Positions 25,660-35,530 of a stretch of DNA of 64,000 nucleotides are shown here, piece by piece. The position numbers and the translations under genes are program-made. The notes under the pieces were generated by a model. That model was not told the origin of the DNA. It saw nothing but the letters and a program-made list of their open reading frames with translations, and ran no database searches. Numbering within the stretch: position 1 is the stretch's first letter; the number at the start of each line of letters is the position of its first letter. Origin of the DNA: Acinetobacter halotolerans (lineage in GTDB: Bacteria > Pseudomonadota > Gammaproteobacteria > Pseudomonadales > Moraxellaceae); the NCBI RefSeq assembly GCF_004208515.1, contig NZ_SGIM01000002.1, forward strand, positions 1-64,000, written 5' to 3'.

Positions 25660-27555
25660 TTGAGCGATTACTTCAAGAATGCCGTATTGTGGCTCGTCAT
25701 ACTCGGTGTTCTGATTTTGATTTTTAGCAACGTCAGTGACCGAAATAAACCTGCGGCGATGAAATACTCTGATTTCGTTGCAGCGGTGAATGCTGGACAA
25801 ATTAAACAAGTCACCATTGATGGTTTAAATATCAGTGGTGAAAAAACTGATAGTTCTCCATTTGAGACCGTTCGTCCACAAGTAGAAGACACTCAGTTGC
25901 TACCAAGCTTAAACAAACAAAATGTCGTGGTTGAGGGCATCGCGCCACAACGCCAAGGCATTTTGATGCAACTTCTCATCGCAAGTTTCCCAATATTGCT
26001 CATTATTTTGTTGTTCATGTTCTTTATGCGCAACATGGGGGGCGGTGCCGGTGGTAAGAACGGCCCAATGAGTTTTGGTAAGTCAAAAGCCAAAATGCTA
26101 TCTGAAGATCAAATCAAGATCACTTTTGTGGATGTTGCTGGTTGTGATGAAGCAAAACAAGAAGTGGTTGAAATCGTTGATTTCTTGAAAGACCCATCCA
26201 AATTTAAACGTCTTGGTGCAACTATTCCGCGTGGCGTGTTAATGGTTGGTCCTCCTGGTACGGGTAAAACCTTATTAGCGAAAGCAATTGCTGGTGAAGC
26301 CAAAGTTCCATTCTTTAGTATTTCAGGTTCTGATTTCGTTGAAATGTTCGTTGGTGTGGGTGCATCGCGTGTTCGTGATATGTTCGAACAAGCAAAACGA
26401 AATGCACCATGTATCATCTTTATTGATGAGATTGATGCAGTTGGTCGTCACCGTGGTTCAGGTACAGGTGGTGGTCATGATGAACGTGAGCAAACACTTA
26501 ACCAAATGTTGGTCGAGATGGATGGTTTTGAGGGCAACGAAGGTGTTATCGTTATTGCTGCCACCAACCGTGCTGATGTTCTCGATAAAGCACTTCTTCG
26601 TCCAGGTCGTTTTGACCGTCAAGTGATGGTTGGCTTGCCTGATATTCGTGGGCGTGAGCAAATCCTCAATGTACACTTGAAGAAGCTTCCTTCTGTAACA
26701 GGTGTGGATCTTAAAATTCTTGCACGTGGTACACCAGGGTTTTCGGGTGCACAGCTCGCAAACTTAGTCAACGAAGCGGCATTGTTTGCTGCTCGCCGTA
26801 ATAAAAATACGGTAGATATGCATGACTTCGAAGATGCGAAAGATAAGATTTATATGGGACCTGAACGTAAATCGATGGTACTTCGTGAAGAAGAACGTCG
26901 TGCAACGGCTTACCATGAAGCAGGACATGCGATTGTTGCTGAAATCTTACCAGGTACAGATCCAGTGCATAAAGTTACGATCATGCCACGTGGTTGGGCG
27001 CTAGGCGTTACTTGGCAGCTTCCTGAACAAGACCAAACCAGTCACTATAAAGATAAGATGCTGAATGAACTTTCCATTTTATTTGGCGGTCGTATTGCAG
27101 AAGAAGTATTCATTAACCAAATGTCTACTGGTGCATCGAATGATTTTGAACGTGCAACGAAAATGGCACGTGCTATGGTCACAAAATACGGTATGTCTGA
27201 TGCGCTTGGTGTAATGGTTTATGAAGATGAAAACCAAAGCGGTTTCTTCGGTAATGTCGGTAGTCGCACTATTTCTGAAGCCACTCAACAAAAAGTGGAT
27301 GAAGAAGTACGTCGTATTCTTGATCAGCAGTACAAAGTTGCTCGTGATATCTTAGAAAATAATCAAGATATCGCACATGCAATGGTAAAAGCGTTGATGG
27401 ATTGGGAAACCATTGATCGTGACCAAATCCGTGACATCATGGAAGGTCGTGAACCACAACCACCAAAAGTATATGTAGCTGAAAATCCTGTGGCTGATTT
27501 TGAACCGCCTAAAGATGGTCCGTCTACACCACCACCATTGCCAGCAATGAGTTAA
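25660..27555 (+). CDS. ftsH: ATP-dependent zinc metalloprotease FtsH
   Basis: The 631-residue protein has two N-terminal membrane segments (about 8-24 and 100-122) around a periplasmic domain. A AAA+ module follows with Walker A GPPGTGKT, Walker [12 protein letters not shown] and the [11 protein letters not shown] pore region, and then an M41 protease domain with HEAGH. It degrades misassembled membrane proteins and regulators such as LpxC and sigma-32 in other bacteria. The start is TTG at 25660 (MSDYFKNAV). The tail has a proline run ([11 protein letters not shown]). A strong terminator follows. Confidence 0.98.
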   Translation: MSDYFKNAVLWLVILGVLILIFSNVSDRNKPAAMKYSDFVAAVNAGQIKQVTIDGLNISGEKTDSSPFETVRPQVEDTQLLPSLNKQNVVVEGIAPQRQGILMQLLIASFPILLIILLFMFFMRNMGGGAGGKNGPMSFGKSKAKMLSEDQIKITFVDVAGCDEAKQEVVEIVDFLKDPSKFKRLGATIPRGVLMVGPPGTGKTLLAKAIAGEAKVPFFSISGSDFVEMFVGVGASRVRDMFEQAKRNAPCIIFIDEIDAVGRHRGSGTGGGHDEREQTLNQMLVEMDGFEGNEGVIVIAATNRADVLDKALLRPGRFDRQVMVGLPDIRGREQILNVHLKKLPSVTGVDLKILARGTPGFSGAQLANLVNEAALFAARRNKNTVDMHDFEDAKDKIYMGPERKSMVLREEERRATAYHEAGHAIVAEILPGTDPVHKVTIMPRGWALGVTWQLPEQDQTSHYKDKMLNELSILFGGRIAEEVFINQMSTGASNDFERATKMARAMVTKYGMSDALGVMVYEDENQSGFFGNVGSRTISEATQQKVDEEVRRILDQQYKVARDILENNQDIAHAMVKALMDWETIDRDQIRDIMEGREPQPPKVYVAENPVADFEPPKDGPSTPPPLPAMS

Positions 27556-27572
27556 ACGATTCTAGAAAGAAT

Positions 27573-27597
27573 GAGCGACTTAGGTCGCTCTTTTTTT
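27573..27597 (+). terminator. Rho-independent terminator of ftsH
   Basis: GAGCGAC / GTCGCTC with a 4-nt loop is followed by seven T. Confidence 0.93.
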
Positions 27598-27687
27598 GTC
27601 TTGGTTTTGACCTAAGCTGAAAATAAATCATCAAACATTAAACATTGTTCTTGTTAATATAATGTGATTAAAGTGAGGAGTGTTTTG

Positions 27688-28548
27688 ATGAAGTTGATGC
27701 CATTACCACAGCAGCAGTTACAGTGTGGTCGTTTTACATTAGATTTATCTCAGCCTCACATTATGGGAATCCTCAATGTAACACCTGATTCATTTAGCGA
27801 TGGTGGGCAGTATCATCACCGAGATCAAGCCATCAAACATGCGCTGCAAATGATTGAGGATGGCGCCACCATTATTGATATAGGTGGTGAATCTACTCGC
27901 CCGAATGCCTCGCCAGTTGCTGTTGAAGAAGAAATTCGCCGTGTGATTCCTGTGGTACAGGAATTATCAAAATATGATGTGATCATATCGATCGATACCA
28001 GTCAGCCTGAAGTGATACGTGCAGCCATCCAAGCAGGTGCACATATTTGGAATGATGTGCGTGCATTGACTCGTCCGCAAGCATTAGAAACCGCTGCTGA
28101 ACTCAACATTCCAGTGGTATTGATGCATATGCGTGGCGAACCAACCAATATGAATCAACTCGACCAATATAACGATGTTACTGAAGATGTGATGAGGGAA
28201 CTACATCAGCGATTGGAGCAAGCAATTGCGATCGGCATTAAACCTCAGCATATTATTCTTGATCCGGGGTTCGGTTTTGCTAAAAACGCCCAACAAAATT
28301 TTCAACTGCTGCATGATTTTTGGAAGCTCAATCAAATGGGTTATCCAATTTTGTCAGGCTTGTCGCGCAAACGTTTTATTGGCGAAGCATTGAATGGTGT
28401 TGCCGCCCAAGAGAGAGTGGTCGGTAGTGTGACGGGGCATTTACTCAGTATTCAACAAGGTGCAAGCATTGTGCGAGCACACGACGTGAAAGCAACAAGT
28501 GATGCTGTAAAAGTTTGGAATGCTATGCGTATGGCTGAATCAGCGTAG
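27688..28548 (+). CDS. folP: Dihydropteroate synthase
   Basis: Starting at ATG 27688 the protein has 286 residues. It has the DHPS signatures LNVTPDSFSDGG, DIGGESTRP, HMRGEP, DPGFGFAK and LSGLSRKRFIG, which bind the pterin pyrophosphate and p-aminobenzoate. It makes dihydropteroate in folate synthesis and is the sulfonamide target. The longer frame begins with GTG at 27664, but GAGGAG lies 8 nt before ATG 27688, which fixes the start. The usual neighbour glmM is not found here. Confidence 0.96.
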   Translation: MKLMPLPQQQLQCGRFTLDLSQPHIMGILNVTPDSFSDGGQYHHRDQAIKHALQMIEDGATIIDIGGESTRPNASPVAVEEEIRRVIPVVQELSKYDVIISIDTSQPEVIRAAIQAGAHIWNDVRALTRPQALETAAELNIPVVLMHMRGEPTNMNQLDQYNDVTEDVMRELHQRLEQAIAIGIKPQHIILDPGFGFAKNAQQNFQLLHDFWKLNQMGYPILSGLSRKRFIGEALNGVAAQERVVGSVTGHLLSIQQGASIVRAHDVKATSDAVKVWNAMRMAESA

Positions 28549-28665
28549 TGACTAAGAAAGAGTGATAGATACATTCGAATACGGTGTCTTTATATTTTTT
28601 TGCATACAATAACGTGAATATTACTATTCATTCGAAAAGACAAAATAAAACTTTGGGATTATAAA

Positions 28666-30261
28666 ATGTATCAAGGCACAAAAATATTTGCATTATCATT
28701 GCTCAGTGGTTTGGTAGCAGCCTGCCAACAAGTACCAAATACCCCACAAAGTATGACTGGGATAGGAGCATATGAGCAGGTGCGAGCACCAAGTTTTGCA
28801 CAGGCGGTCATGCCAGTACCCATTTCAGAACAACAACGCTTAGAACAAGACACCGAAAAATATCAGAAAAATGAAGTTAACCCAGTTTTTAGAGTTTCTG
28901 ATCAAGCAATCTCAACTTTTAGCATTGATGTGGATACAGGAAGTTATAGCAATACGCGCCGTTTTTTAAATGATGGTCGTTTACCGCCAGCAGATGCGGT
29001 TCGTATCGAAGAAATGATTAATTATTTTGACTATCAGTATCCACAACCTATTGGCATACATCCATTTTCAGTGACCACGGAAACAGTGGATTCGCCTTGG
29101 AAACAAAATGCCAAACTCATCAAAATCGGAATTCAAGCCAAGGACTTATCGGTCAAGCAATTGCCACCTGCAAATTTAGTTTTTTTGATAGATGTCTCAG
29201 GGAGTATGAGTGCGCCAGATAAGTTGCCATTGGTGAAGCAAACATTGCGCTTGTTGACTGAGCAATTACGACCACAAGATAAAGTCACGATTATTACCTA
29301 TGCCAGTGGTGAAAAACTGGTGCTTAAACCGACTTCAGGAGATCAAAAAGATAAGATTTTAAGTGTCATTAATGCATTAAAAGCGAATGGTGCAACCGCA
29401 GGTGAGCGAGCGATCCAACTGGCATATCAGCAAGCTGAGACGGCATTTGTGAAAAATGGAATTAACCGTATTCTCTTAGCCACCGATGGTGATTTTAATG
29501 TGGGGATCACCGACTTTAACACTTTAAAATCAATGGTAACTGAAAAACGTAAAAGTGGTATTTCACTCACTACATTAGGTTTCGGTACAGGAAACTATAA
29601 TGAGCAATTAATGGAACAATTGGCCGATGCAGGAGATGGCAATTATAGCTATATCGACAATAAAAATGAGGCCAAAAAAGTAGTACAGCGTCAGCTTTCA
29701 TCGACACTTGCAACGGTTGCGCAAGATGTCAAAATTCAGGTCGAGTTTAATCCTGCAACGGTCAAAGAGTACCGTCTCATTGGCTATGAAAATCGCATGT
29801 TGAAACAAGAAGATTTTAATAATGATAAAGTGGATGCGGGAGATATCGGTGCAGGGCATCGTGTGACCGCATTTTATGAAATTATTCCCGCTGGTCAGCA
29901 GGGCTGGTTAAATGACTCGCGCTATCAAGCACAAACAAAGCCCGATGCCACTAAAAAATCAGAATACGCTTTTGTGAATTTACGCTATAAGCTACCGAAT
30001 CAAGATAAGAGTATTTTATTGAATCAAGCCGTGAAAATGGGCAGTAAACCGCTTGCTCAGGCGCATAGTGATACTCGTTTTGCGGTCGCTGTTGCCTCTT
30101 ATGCTCAACAACTCAAAGGTGGGCAATACAATGGTTCAGTCGGATGGGATCAAATTATTCAATTGGCACAGCAGTCTGCTCAACCTGACCCTTATCAAAT
30201 GCGTGAGGAATTTGTCGAACTTGCTAAAATTGCCAAAAGTTTAAGCGCTAAAAAAGATTGA
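28666..30261 (+). CDS. VWA-domain lipoprotein (YfbK-like)
   Basis: The 531-residue protein has a lipoprotein signal (LLSGLVAAC, Cys20). A YfbK N-terminal region follows (VFRVSDQAISTFSIDVDTGSYSNTRR, read in parts). Next is a von Willebrand factor A domain with the MIDAS motif DVSGSMS (about residue 177), T (ITYASG) and D (LLATDGDFN). The C-terminal ~170 residues match the DUF3520-type region. Such proteins are envelope lipoproteins thought to bind a protein partner through a divalent metal; no precise role is known. It appears to be a single gene. Confidence 0.85.
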   Translation: MYQGTKIFALSLLSGLVAACQQVPNTPQSMTGIGAYEQVRAPSFAQAVMPVPISEQQRLEQDTEKYQKNEVNPVFRVSDQAISTFSIDVDTGSYSNTRRFLNDGRLPPADAVRIEEMINYFDYQYPQPIGIHPFSVTTETVDSPWKQNAKLIKIGIQAKDLSVKQLPPANLVFLIDVSGSMSAPDKLPLVKQTLRLLTEQLRPQDKVTIITYASGEKLVLKPTSGDQKDKILSVINALKANGATAGERAIQLAYQQAETAFVKNGINRILLATDGDFNVGITDFNTLKSMVTEKRKSGISLTTLGFGTGNYNEQLMEQLADAGDGNYSYIDNKNEAKKVVQRQLSSTLATVAQDVKIQVEFNPATVKEYRLIGYENRMLKQEDFNNDKVDAGDIGAGHRVTAFYEIIPAGQQGWLNDSRYQAQTKPDATKKSEYAFVNLRYKLPNQDKSILLNQAVKMGSKPLAQAHSDTRFAVAVASYAQQLKGGQYNGSVGWDQIIQLAQQSAQPDPYQMREEFVELAKIAKSLSAKKD

Positions 30262-30348
30262 ATATTCATGTTATAAAAGTGGTCGGTGACGATGACCTAA
30301 CCGACCATGAATGGTACATATTTATAGCAGGATGGAATAACAATCACG

Positions 30349-31269
30349 ATGAAAACACCATTAATTAGATCAAGTGAATTAAGCGAACTCAATAGCTGTA
30401 ATGTCTGGTTGAAAATGGAATCTGCTCAGCCTACAGGTTCTTTTAAGCAAAGAAGTATCGGCAATGCCTGTCTAAAATACGTAGAAAAAGGGGCAAAGAA
30501 ATTCATTAGCTCTTCTGGTGGTAACGCTGGTATTTCAGTCGCTTATATGGGAAAAGCACTTAATATTCCTGTCACCGTTATTGTTCCTAAAACGACTTCG
30601 CAAAAAGCGATTGATTTAATGCTACAACAAGATGCTGAGGTGATTGTCCAAGGTGAATCTTGGGTGGAAGCCAATGAACTGGCACTTTCATTGGTGAATG
30701 ATGAAGCCATTTATATTCATCCCTTCGACGATCAATATTTATGGGATGGTGTTGCAACGATTATTGATGAAGTGATTGCGGATGGCATTTATCCGAATGC
30801 TGTCATTTTATCAGTAGGAGGAGGCAGTTTAATCTCTGGAATTCATCAAGGCCTAAAACGGAATCATCTAGATATTCCAATTTATGCGATTGAAACGGAT
30901 GGAACCGCTTCTTTGAATACTGCAATGAAGATGGGCAAGCATATAAAGTTAGAAGAAGTGACGGGGATTGCAACAACACTTGCAGCAAAACAAGTCTGTG
31001 AAAATGCATTTCTCATTTCGCAAAGTGAAAATGTTCAAGCTATGACTGTTTCGGATCAAGACGCGGTAACTGCATGTCTGAAATTTTTAGATGATCATCG
31101 AACATTGGTTGAGCCTGCTTGTGGCGCAACACTATCTGTTCTATATGATAAAAAAATTAGCTTTTCGCCAACGGAGGATGTGCTGGTGATTGTATGTGGT
31201 GGTGCATCTATTACCTTTGAACAACTTTCGAAATATGCTGAGCAATTTTCTCTAAAAACAGTAGCTTAA
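30349..31269 (+). CDS. PLP-dependent serine/threonine dehydratase-like enzyme
   Basis: The 306-residue protein is a fold-type II PLP enzyme. The PLP lysine is in GSFKQRS (about residue 34), the phosphate loop is SSGGNAG, a second glycine loop is SVGGGSL, and CGGAS lies near the C-terminus. Its length, the Cys in VEPACGA and the lack of an ACT domain fit eukaryote-like serine dehydratases (SDS/SDH type) better than IlvA. Deamination of L-serine or L-threonine is likely. It is bounded downstream by a terminator and appears to be alone. Confidence 0.85.
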   Translation: MKTPLIRSSELSELNSCNVWLKMESAQPTGSFKQRSIGNACLKYVEKGAKKFISSSGGNAGISVAYMGKALNIPVTVIVPKTTSQKAIDLMLQQDAEVIVQGESWVEANELALSLVNDEAIYIHPFDDQYLWDGVATIIDEVIADGIYPNAVILSVGGGSLISGIHQGLKRNHLDIPIYAIETDGTASLNTAMKMGKHIKLEEVTGIATTLAAKQVCENAFLISQSENVQAMTVSDQDAVTACLKFLDDHRTLVEPACGATLSVLYDKKISFSPTEDVLVIVCGGASITFEQLSKYAEQFSLKTVA

Positions 31270-31350
31270 ATTTATAAATTAGCTTTGGAATTCTTTTCCT
31301 TACGTTCTACAACGGGATACGTTGAAATAGGCTAAGGTTAATTGATCAAG

Positions 31351-31375
31351 AGCGGTCGGAAAAACCGCTTTTTTT
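31351..31375 (+). terminator. Rho-independent terminator
   Basis: AGCGGT / ACCGCT with a 7-nt loop is followed by six T, after the dehydratase gene. Confidence 0.85.
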
Positions 31376-31444
31376 ATGTCTAAATATCGTGATTTTTTCT
31401 GGATTGTGGTATAAGCATGGCGTTTTATTGGCATATTATTTTTT

Positions 31445-31759
31445 ATGTTTGAAAATCTACTCCTCCCCATGTTTGATGATGACTATTATCCCGATATTCT
31501 GGTTGCAGAAGTCAAACAGCATATGCATCAGTTTGCAAAAAAGGTCAGTCGTTCTGGGTTGTCTGAAACTGAGATTTATCGTTTTGCAAATTTGACTACC
31601 ATTGAAATTAATGAAATGAAACCGCAGTTTGAAGACCTAGATTCATCTTTAGATGATACCGCGGCGGATTATATTGCCGAAGCGATGATGATGATCGTGC
31701 AAGAGGCGGGTTATTTCGATATTGAAATGGAAGAATTAATCGTTAATCGAGAGTGGTAG
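31445..31759 (+). CDS. DUF5713-like small protein
   Basis: The 104-residue acidic protein has the pattern of DUF5713: DDYYPDILVAEVK near the start, a central helix pair, and EELIVNREW at the C-terminus. No catalytic motif is visible and the function is unknown. The ribosome binding site is weak, and an overlapping frame upstream (31389) is a shadow. The gene has its own intergenic space and converges on the hydrolase gene. Confidence 0.7.
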   Translation: MFENLLLPMFDDDYYPDILVAEVKQHMHQFAKKVSRSGLSETEIYRFANLTTIEINEMKPQFEDLDSSLDDTAADYIAEAMMMIVQEAGYFDIEMEELIVNREW

Positions 31760-31794
31760 AAGTCACTCTCGATATTCATTTTTAAATAAAATTT

Positions 31795-33390
31795 CTAATG
31801 AGAATCTATCCATAGTTTAGGTAAAATTATTTCTCCTGAAACCCAAGCTTCTATTTTAGCCTGTTGAAATTTTTGATAATAAATACTTTCACTATTGATC
31901 AGCAAGCCCAAGGTATCTCCCTGTTTCAATTCCCCATTTATACTTGGTAGCTCAATGCTTTGTAGTGATTTATTGGGGTCAGCTAAGTCTAAGGTAATCT
32001 GATCATAAATTTGTTTTCTGCCTTGATTAAAGGGTGCGGTCTGTTCATTTAAAACAACATATTTCCCCGTTTCTTTTGATTTAACTGCAACAGATATAAA
32101 TAATACAGGATCACTGGATTCAGCTTTTGCTTCGACATTTAAGCTTAAGCGAGGCGCACCGGTGATATGCGTAACTTGCTGCGCAACATGAATAGGGACA
32201 AAAACAGCTTGGGTTGTGGTTGCTGTGATCCATGTTCTATTTAGTGTGTAGGACGTTGTTGGGTTTAGATCTGCAAGATGGTTAACTGGACTATGATCCA
32301 CGCATAATTCAGGTAGGTTCATTGTAGATTTTTGGTCTTTTAATTTCTGATCGAACCAAATTAAGATTGTGTCTTGTAAGTTGTATTGTTGTTTGTCGCC
32401 GCAATGCACAGATTTTCCGATGTACCAAAAAGGTGTTTGACCTGAAGGAGACTGTTGTGCCAATGGTTGCAGATGTCCGCCTTGTACCCCGATTAAATGG
32501 ACTTTATGCCGTGCTTGTTTGATACATTCAGCTGCTTTTGCGCCCTCATTAAATGGGAATAATATATCTCTAAATCCCTGAATAATCAGTGCATCTGCTT
32601 GAGGTGCTTGGTCATGTTCACAAAACCAGCGTGCTTGATGCGTCTTGAGAAAATGATAGGAAGATACATTAAGTTCACCTTGTTGCGTTTCTCGATAGGC
32701 TTGCTTAAGTTCGGAATCAAATTTATTCCAATTCCACCAGTCACCGATTAAATTTAAGAACCCAATCCAGTTGCTTTTAGGAACGCCATTTGGCGCAAGG
32801 CTATTTATCAGATCATACCAAGTGGTAATCGGGACAATCGCTTGTAAGCGTGGGTCCAATGCCGATGCGAGGTACTGTACACCACCTGCATAAGATTCAC
32901 CGATCATACCCGTACGAACGCCGTTTTGGTTTTTTGCTAATTGGGGCAGGTGCTTTTCAGCCCAGTTCATGATGGTAATGACATCTTGTGCTTCTTTATC
33001 TGGATCAGCCAGACGGATTTTACCTTGACTATTACCATGTCCACGTTGGTCATAACTGATCACCCAATAAACTTGTTTCCATGCAGTTTTGGCGACTTGA
33101 CCTGTAGGTAAGAGAAAACCGTATAAACTCAGTTCAGGCCGTTTCATACGGGATAAGCCAAAGCCATGGGTATGCAAGAGTAACGGCGCTGTTTGTCCGA
33201 CTTTTAAATGAGGCTGATACACAGTGAAAGCCAGCACAGTTCCATCTGCGCTTATGGTTTTGGCGTGATAATAACGTTGTTTTAATTCAACTGATTTTTG
33301 ATGGGCCTGAATGGGCGTCGGGGAGTGATAGGCACAACCTTGTATGACGAGCGCAAAGCTCAAAAATATCCATAAAAGATAAATACGCAT
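31795..33390 (-). CDS. CocE/NonD-family (X-Pro dipeptidyl-peptidase S15-like) hydrolase
   Basis: Starting at ATG 33390 (531 residues), the protein has a lipoprotein-like signal (ALVIQGC, Cys19). An alpha/beta-hydrolase follows, with the nucleophile in GESYAGG, Asp in IIQGFRDILFP and His in GVQGGHLQP. The last ~160 residues form a beta-rich jelly-roll as in CocE/S15 enzymes. A start 12 bases upstream is possible but would lengthen the signal's polar end. It may hydrolyse an ester or peptide in the periplasm; no substrate can be assigned. Confidence 0.8.
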   Translation of the reverse strand: MRIYLLWIFLSFALVIQGCAYHSPTPIQAHQKSVELKQRYYHAKTISADGTVLAFTVYQPHLKVGQTAPLLLHTHGFGLSRMKRPELSLYGFLLPTGQVAKTAWKQVYWVISYDQRGHGNSQGKIRLADPDKEAQDVITIMNWAEKHLPQLAKNQNGVRTGMIGESYAGGVQYLASALDPRLQAIVPITTWYDLINSLAPNGVPKSNWIGFLNLIGDWWNWNKFDSELKQAYRETQQGELNVSSYHFLKTHQARWFCEHDQAPQADALIIQGFRDILFPFNEGAKAAECIKQARHKVHLIGVQGGHLQPLAQQSPSGQTPFWYIGKSVHCGDKQQYNLQDTILIWFDQKLKDQKSTMNLPELCVDHSPVNHLADLNPTTSYTLNRTWITATTTQAVFVPIHVAQQVTHITGAPRLSLNVEAKAESSDPVLFISVAVKSKETGKYVVLNEQTAPFNQGRKQIYDQITLDLADPNKSLQSIELPSINGELKQGDTLGLLINSESIYYQKFQQAKIEAWVSGEIILPKLWIDSH

Positions 33391-33547
33391 AGATTCTTTC
33401 ATCCTTGAATAAATCTCTGTGAAGTTATGCTGTGATACATAAGGAAATCATATATCTTCAATGATGGTTCTGGTTTAATGCAGCAAACGCTCAAATACTA
33501 TAATCTAAATTGATAGATCATTTTACTGATCTATCGGTTTTATTGTC

Positions 33548-34498
33548 TTATAGGTTGTAGGCTTTCTTGCGATAAGCATATAAAAATAGACCAAAGCATA
33601 AGCATATCAAGCCCATAATCAAATGCGAACTGAGTGGCTCATGATTGAGCGTGATTCCCCAAAGTGTTGCCAATACAGGAGTTATGATCATGATGAGCAT
33701 CACTGTAGTTGGGTTGAGTTTTTGAATTAAATGATAATAAAAAATCATAGCAAGCACTGAAGAAAATAATGCGCTATACAGCAAAGCCATACTGCTTTGA
33801 AGACTCGGCAGATGCGTTGGAGCTTCTGAGATAAAAAAAGGTAATAAACAGAGATAGCCGATCCATGAAATTAAGGTTGAGCCAGCGGTTTGAGTGATCG
33901 GATGAATTTCTGCACCTACTTTTGCAACGGCTAGCATAGAAAGAACATAGAGTAGAACTGCAATGATTTCATAGGCGATCCCCAGCATATCGAGCTGAAC
34001 ATCATCTGTAGCTAAACCCATTGTCAGTAATAAGCCGAGAAAGGCAAGAATTAAACCGTACCATTGACGTGGATGAAAGTGTTCACGTTTTAAAATAAAT
34101 ACCGCAATCAAACCTGACCACAAGGGCGCTGTACCATAAATAATTGAAATCATACCCGATGGAACACGTGTCGCACCCATATAACAAAAAGTCATAGAGC
34201 CAAATAACCCAATTGCACCTGCTGTATAACTGGTGATTGCTTTGAAATTTATGCTGAGCTTGAGTCCAAAATAAAACAGACAAACAAAGCTAAGTGGAAT
34301 GGCGAGACTGTATCGTAGAAATAAACCCCAAGCCCAATGAATATCTTGCACTGTCCATACCGCTGCTAACGGGGTGAATGACCAAATCAGAACAACTGCA
34401 ATAAATTGACCGACTGGCGCTGGGCGTGGGGAAGTAGAGGCGACAGTCGGTTGTATCTGTGGCGTGGGTATAAAACTTTTTTCATGTGGTTGCGACAT
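33548..34498 (-). CDS. EamA-family (DMT) exporter
   Basis: The 316-residue membrane protein has about ten hydrophobic segments in two EamA repeats, with a proline-rich cytoplasmic N-terminus of about 30 residues. Second-repeat landmarks are VLYVLSMLAVAK and LNPTTVMLIMIITPVLATLWG. The superfamily exports amino acids and other metabolites. A small ORF and an intrinsic terminator lie directly upstream, suggesting that expression is controlled by attenuation. Confidence 0.87.
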   Translation of the reverse strand: MSQPHEKSFIPTPQIQPTVASTSPRPAPVGQFIAVVLIWSFTPLAAVWTVQDIHWAWGLFLRYSLAIPLSFVCLFYFGLKLSINFKAITSYTAGAIGLFGSMTFCYMGATRVPSGMISIIYGTAPLWSGLIAVFILKREHFHPRQWYGLILAFLGLLLTMGLATDDVQLDMLGIAYEIIAVLLYVLSMLAVAKVGAEIHPITQTAGSTLISWIGYLCLLPFFISEAPTHLPSLQSSMALLYSALFSSVLAMIFYYHLIQKLNPTTVMLIMIITPVLATLWGITLNHEPLSSHLIMGLICLCFGLFLYAYRKKAYNL

Positions 34499-34548
34499 GG
34501 GAATCTCCAGTAATAACTAAGGTCTATTCAGATTTTTAAAATTTAGGT

Positions 34549-34575
34549 AAAAAAAAGGCCGCCATTGAGGCGACC
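34549..34575 (-). terminator. Intrinsic terminator upstream of the EamA gene (possible attenuator)
   Basis: On the minus strand GGTCGCC / GGCGGCC (one G-T pair, 5-nt loop) is followed by eight T. It lies between a 46-codon ORF and the exporter start, about 50 nt before the start codon. Confidence 0.75.
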
Positions 34576-34600
34576 TATGTTTCATGAGATGTCATTTTTT

Positions 34601-34741
34601 TTAACTTGTCATCGGATGAAATAATGCAAAGTCCCCTCGCATAGACATGCAGACACGTCGCCACATTGCATTGGCGAGCAAGCAATCTGCGATATGAGCA
34701 AGACCTGTGGTGGAAACTTTATGGATAATCATGTGGGTCAT
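34601..34741 (-). CDS. Possible 46-residue leader peptide of the EamA exporter
   Basis: The ORF begins MTHMIIHKVSTT and ends FHPMTS. It is unusually rich in Met (eight), Cys, His and Arg for so short a frame and is not hydrophobic. It is followed 25 nt later by an intrinsic terminator and then the exporter gene. No strong ribosome binding site is seen. It could be a regulatory leader, a small protein, or chance. Confidence 0.4.
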   Translation of the reverse strand: MTHMIIHKVSTTGLAHIADCLLANAMWRRVCMSMRGDFALFHPMTS

Positions 34742-34906
34742 ATAAAAATAAGCTTTGGATTTTTATAGCATAAGGGCTGAATGAAAAATAGTCATTATTC
34801 GCAATAAACTTAAAAATTTAAAGATCGTCTTTAAAGATTTTATAGTTGCTTAAATTTAAGATCTTTTCATAATGACATTATTCGATATTTAAACAGAAGT
34901 TTTCCT

Positions 34907-35482
34907 TTGTCTCCTTTAGAAATCATTGCCGTCTTGATGAGTATTATCGGTGTCACCTTAACTATTCAACGTCATATGTGGTGTTGGGGTTTCAATATTT
35001 TGGCCTGTGCATTGTACGCTTATCTTTTTTTCGCCTATAAATTGTATGCCGAAACCATTCTGCAATTCTTCTTTATCGCATTCAATTGCTATGGTTTTTA
35101 TTTTTGGTTAAAAGGAAAACGCCAAGACCACGAGATTCGGATTGAGCCGATCGGCATTCAAATTGCAGTCGCTCAAATCTGTTTGGCTGCGATGAGCGGA
35201 TTATTATTAGGTCTCATTTTAAAGCATTTTACGGATGCTGCTGTGCCGATGTTAGATTCTCAGCTTGCTGCATTTAGTTTACTTGCGACCTATTGGACCA
35301 GTCAAAAACATATTGCAACTTGGCTACTCTGGATATTTGTGGATATTGTTTATGTGGGCATGTTTATTTACAAAGAACTATTTTTAACAGCAGCTTTATA
35401 TGCCGCATTTGTGGGCTTGGCGACTTATGGTTGGTGGCAGTGGCAACAGGTGCAACGAAAGCAGTTGATGAAACTATCCTAA
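34907..35482 (+). CDS. pnuC: PnuC-family nicotinamide riboside transporter
   Basis: The 191-residue protein has about seven hydrophobic segments and PnuC landmarks: MWCWGFNILACALYAYLFF early, FFIAFNCYGFYFWLKGK in the middle, and LLWIFVDIVYVGMFIYK followed by YGWWQW near the end. PnuC carries nicotinamide riboside across the inner membrane by facilitated diffusion for NAD salvage. No nadR-like kinase is adjacent. The start is TTG at 34907; no better in-frame start precedes the first membrane segment. Confidence 0.88.
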   Translation: MSPLEIIAVLMSIIGVTLTIQRHMWCWGFNILACALYAYLFFAYKLYAETILQFFFIAFNCYGFYFWLKGKRQDHEIRIEPIGIQIAVAQICLAAMSGLLLGLILKHFTDAAVPMLDSQLAAFSLLATYWTSQKHIATWLLWIFVDIVYVGMFIYKELFLTAALYAAFVGLATYGWWQWQQVQRKQLMKLS

Positions 35483-35483
35483 A

Positions 35484-35510
35484 TAAGGACAGCCGAGTGA
35501 GCTGTCCTTA
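35484..35510. terminator. Hairpin between pnuC and the convergent phosphodiesterase gene
   Basis: A perfect 10-bp stem (TAAGGACAGC / GCTGTCCTTA) with a 7-nt loop lies just after the pnuC stop codon. There is no long T-run, so termination efficiency is uncertain. Confidence 0.6.
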
Positions 35511-35530
35511 TCATTGAGTGATTGATTCGA

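Noticed and set aside
30280..30307. Hairpin TGGTCGG / CCGACCA after the VWA gene as a terminator
   Set aside because: The loop is long (14 nt) and no T-run follows.
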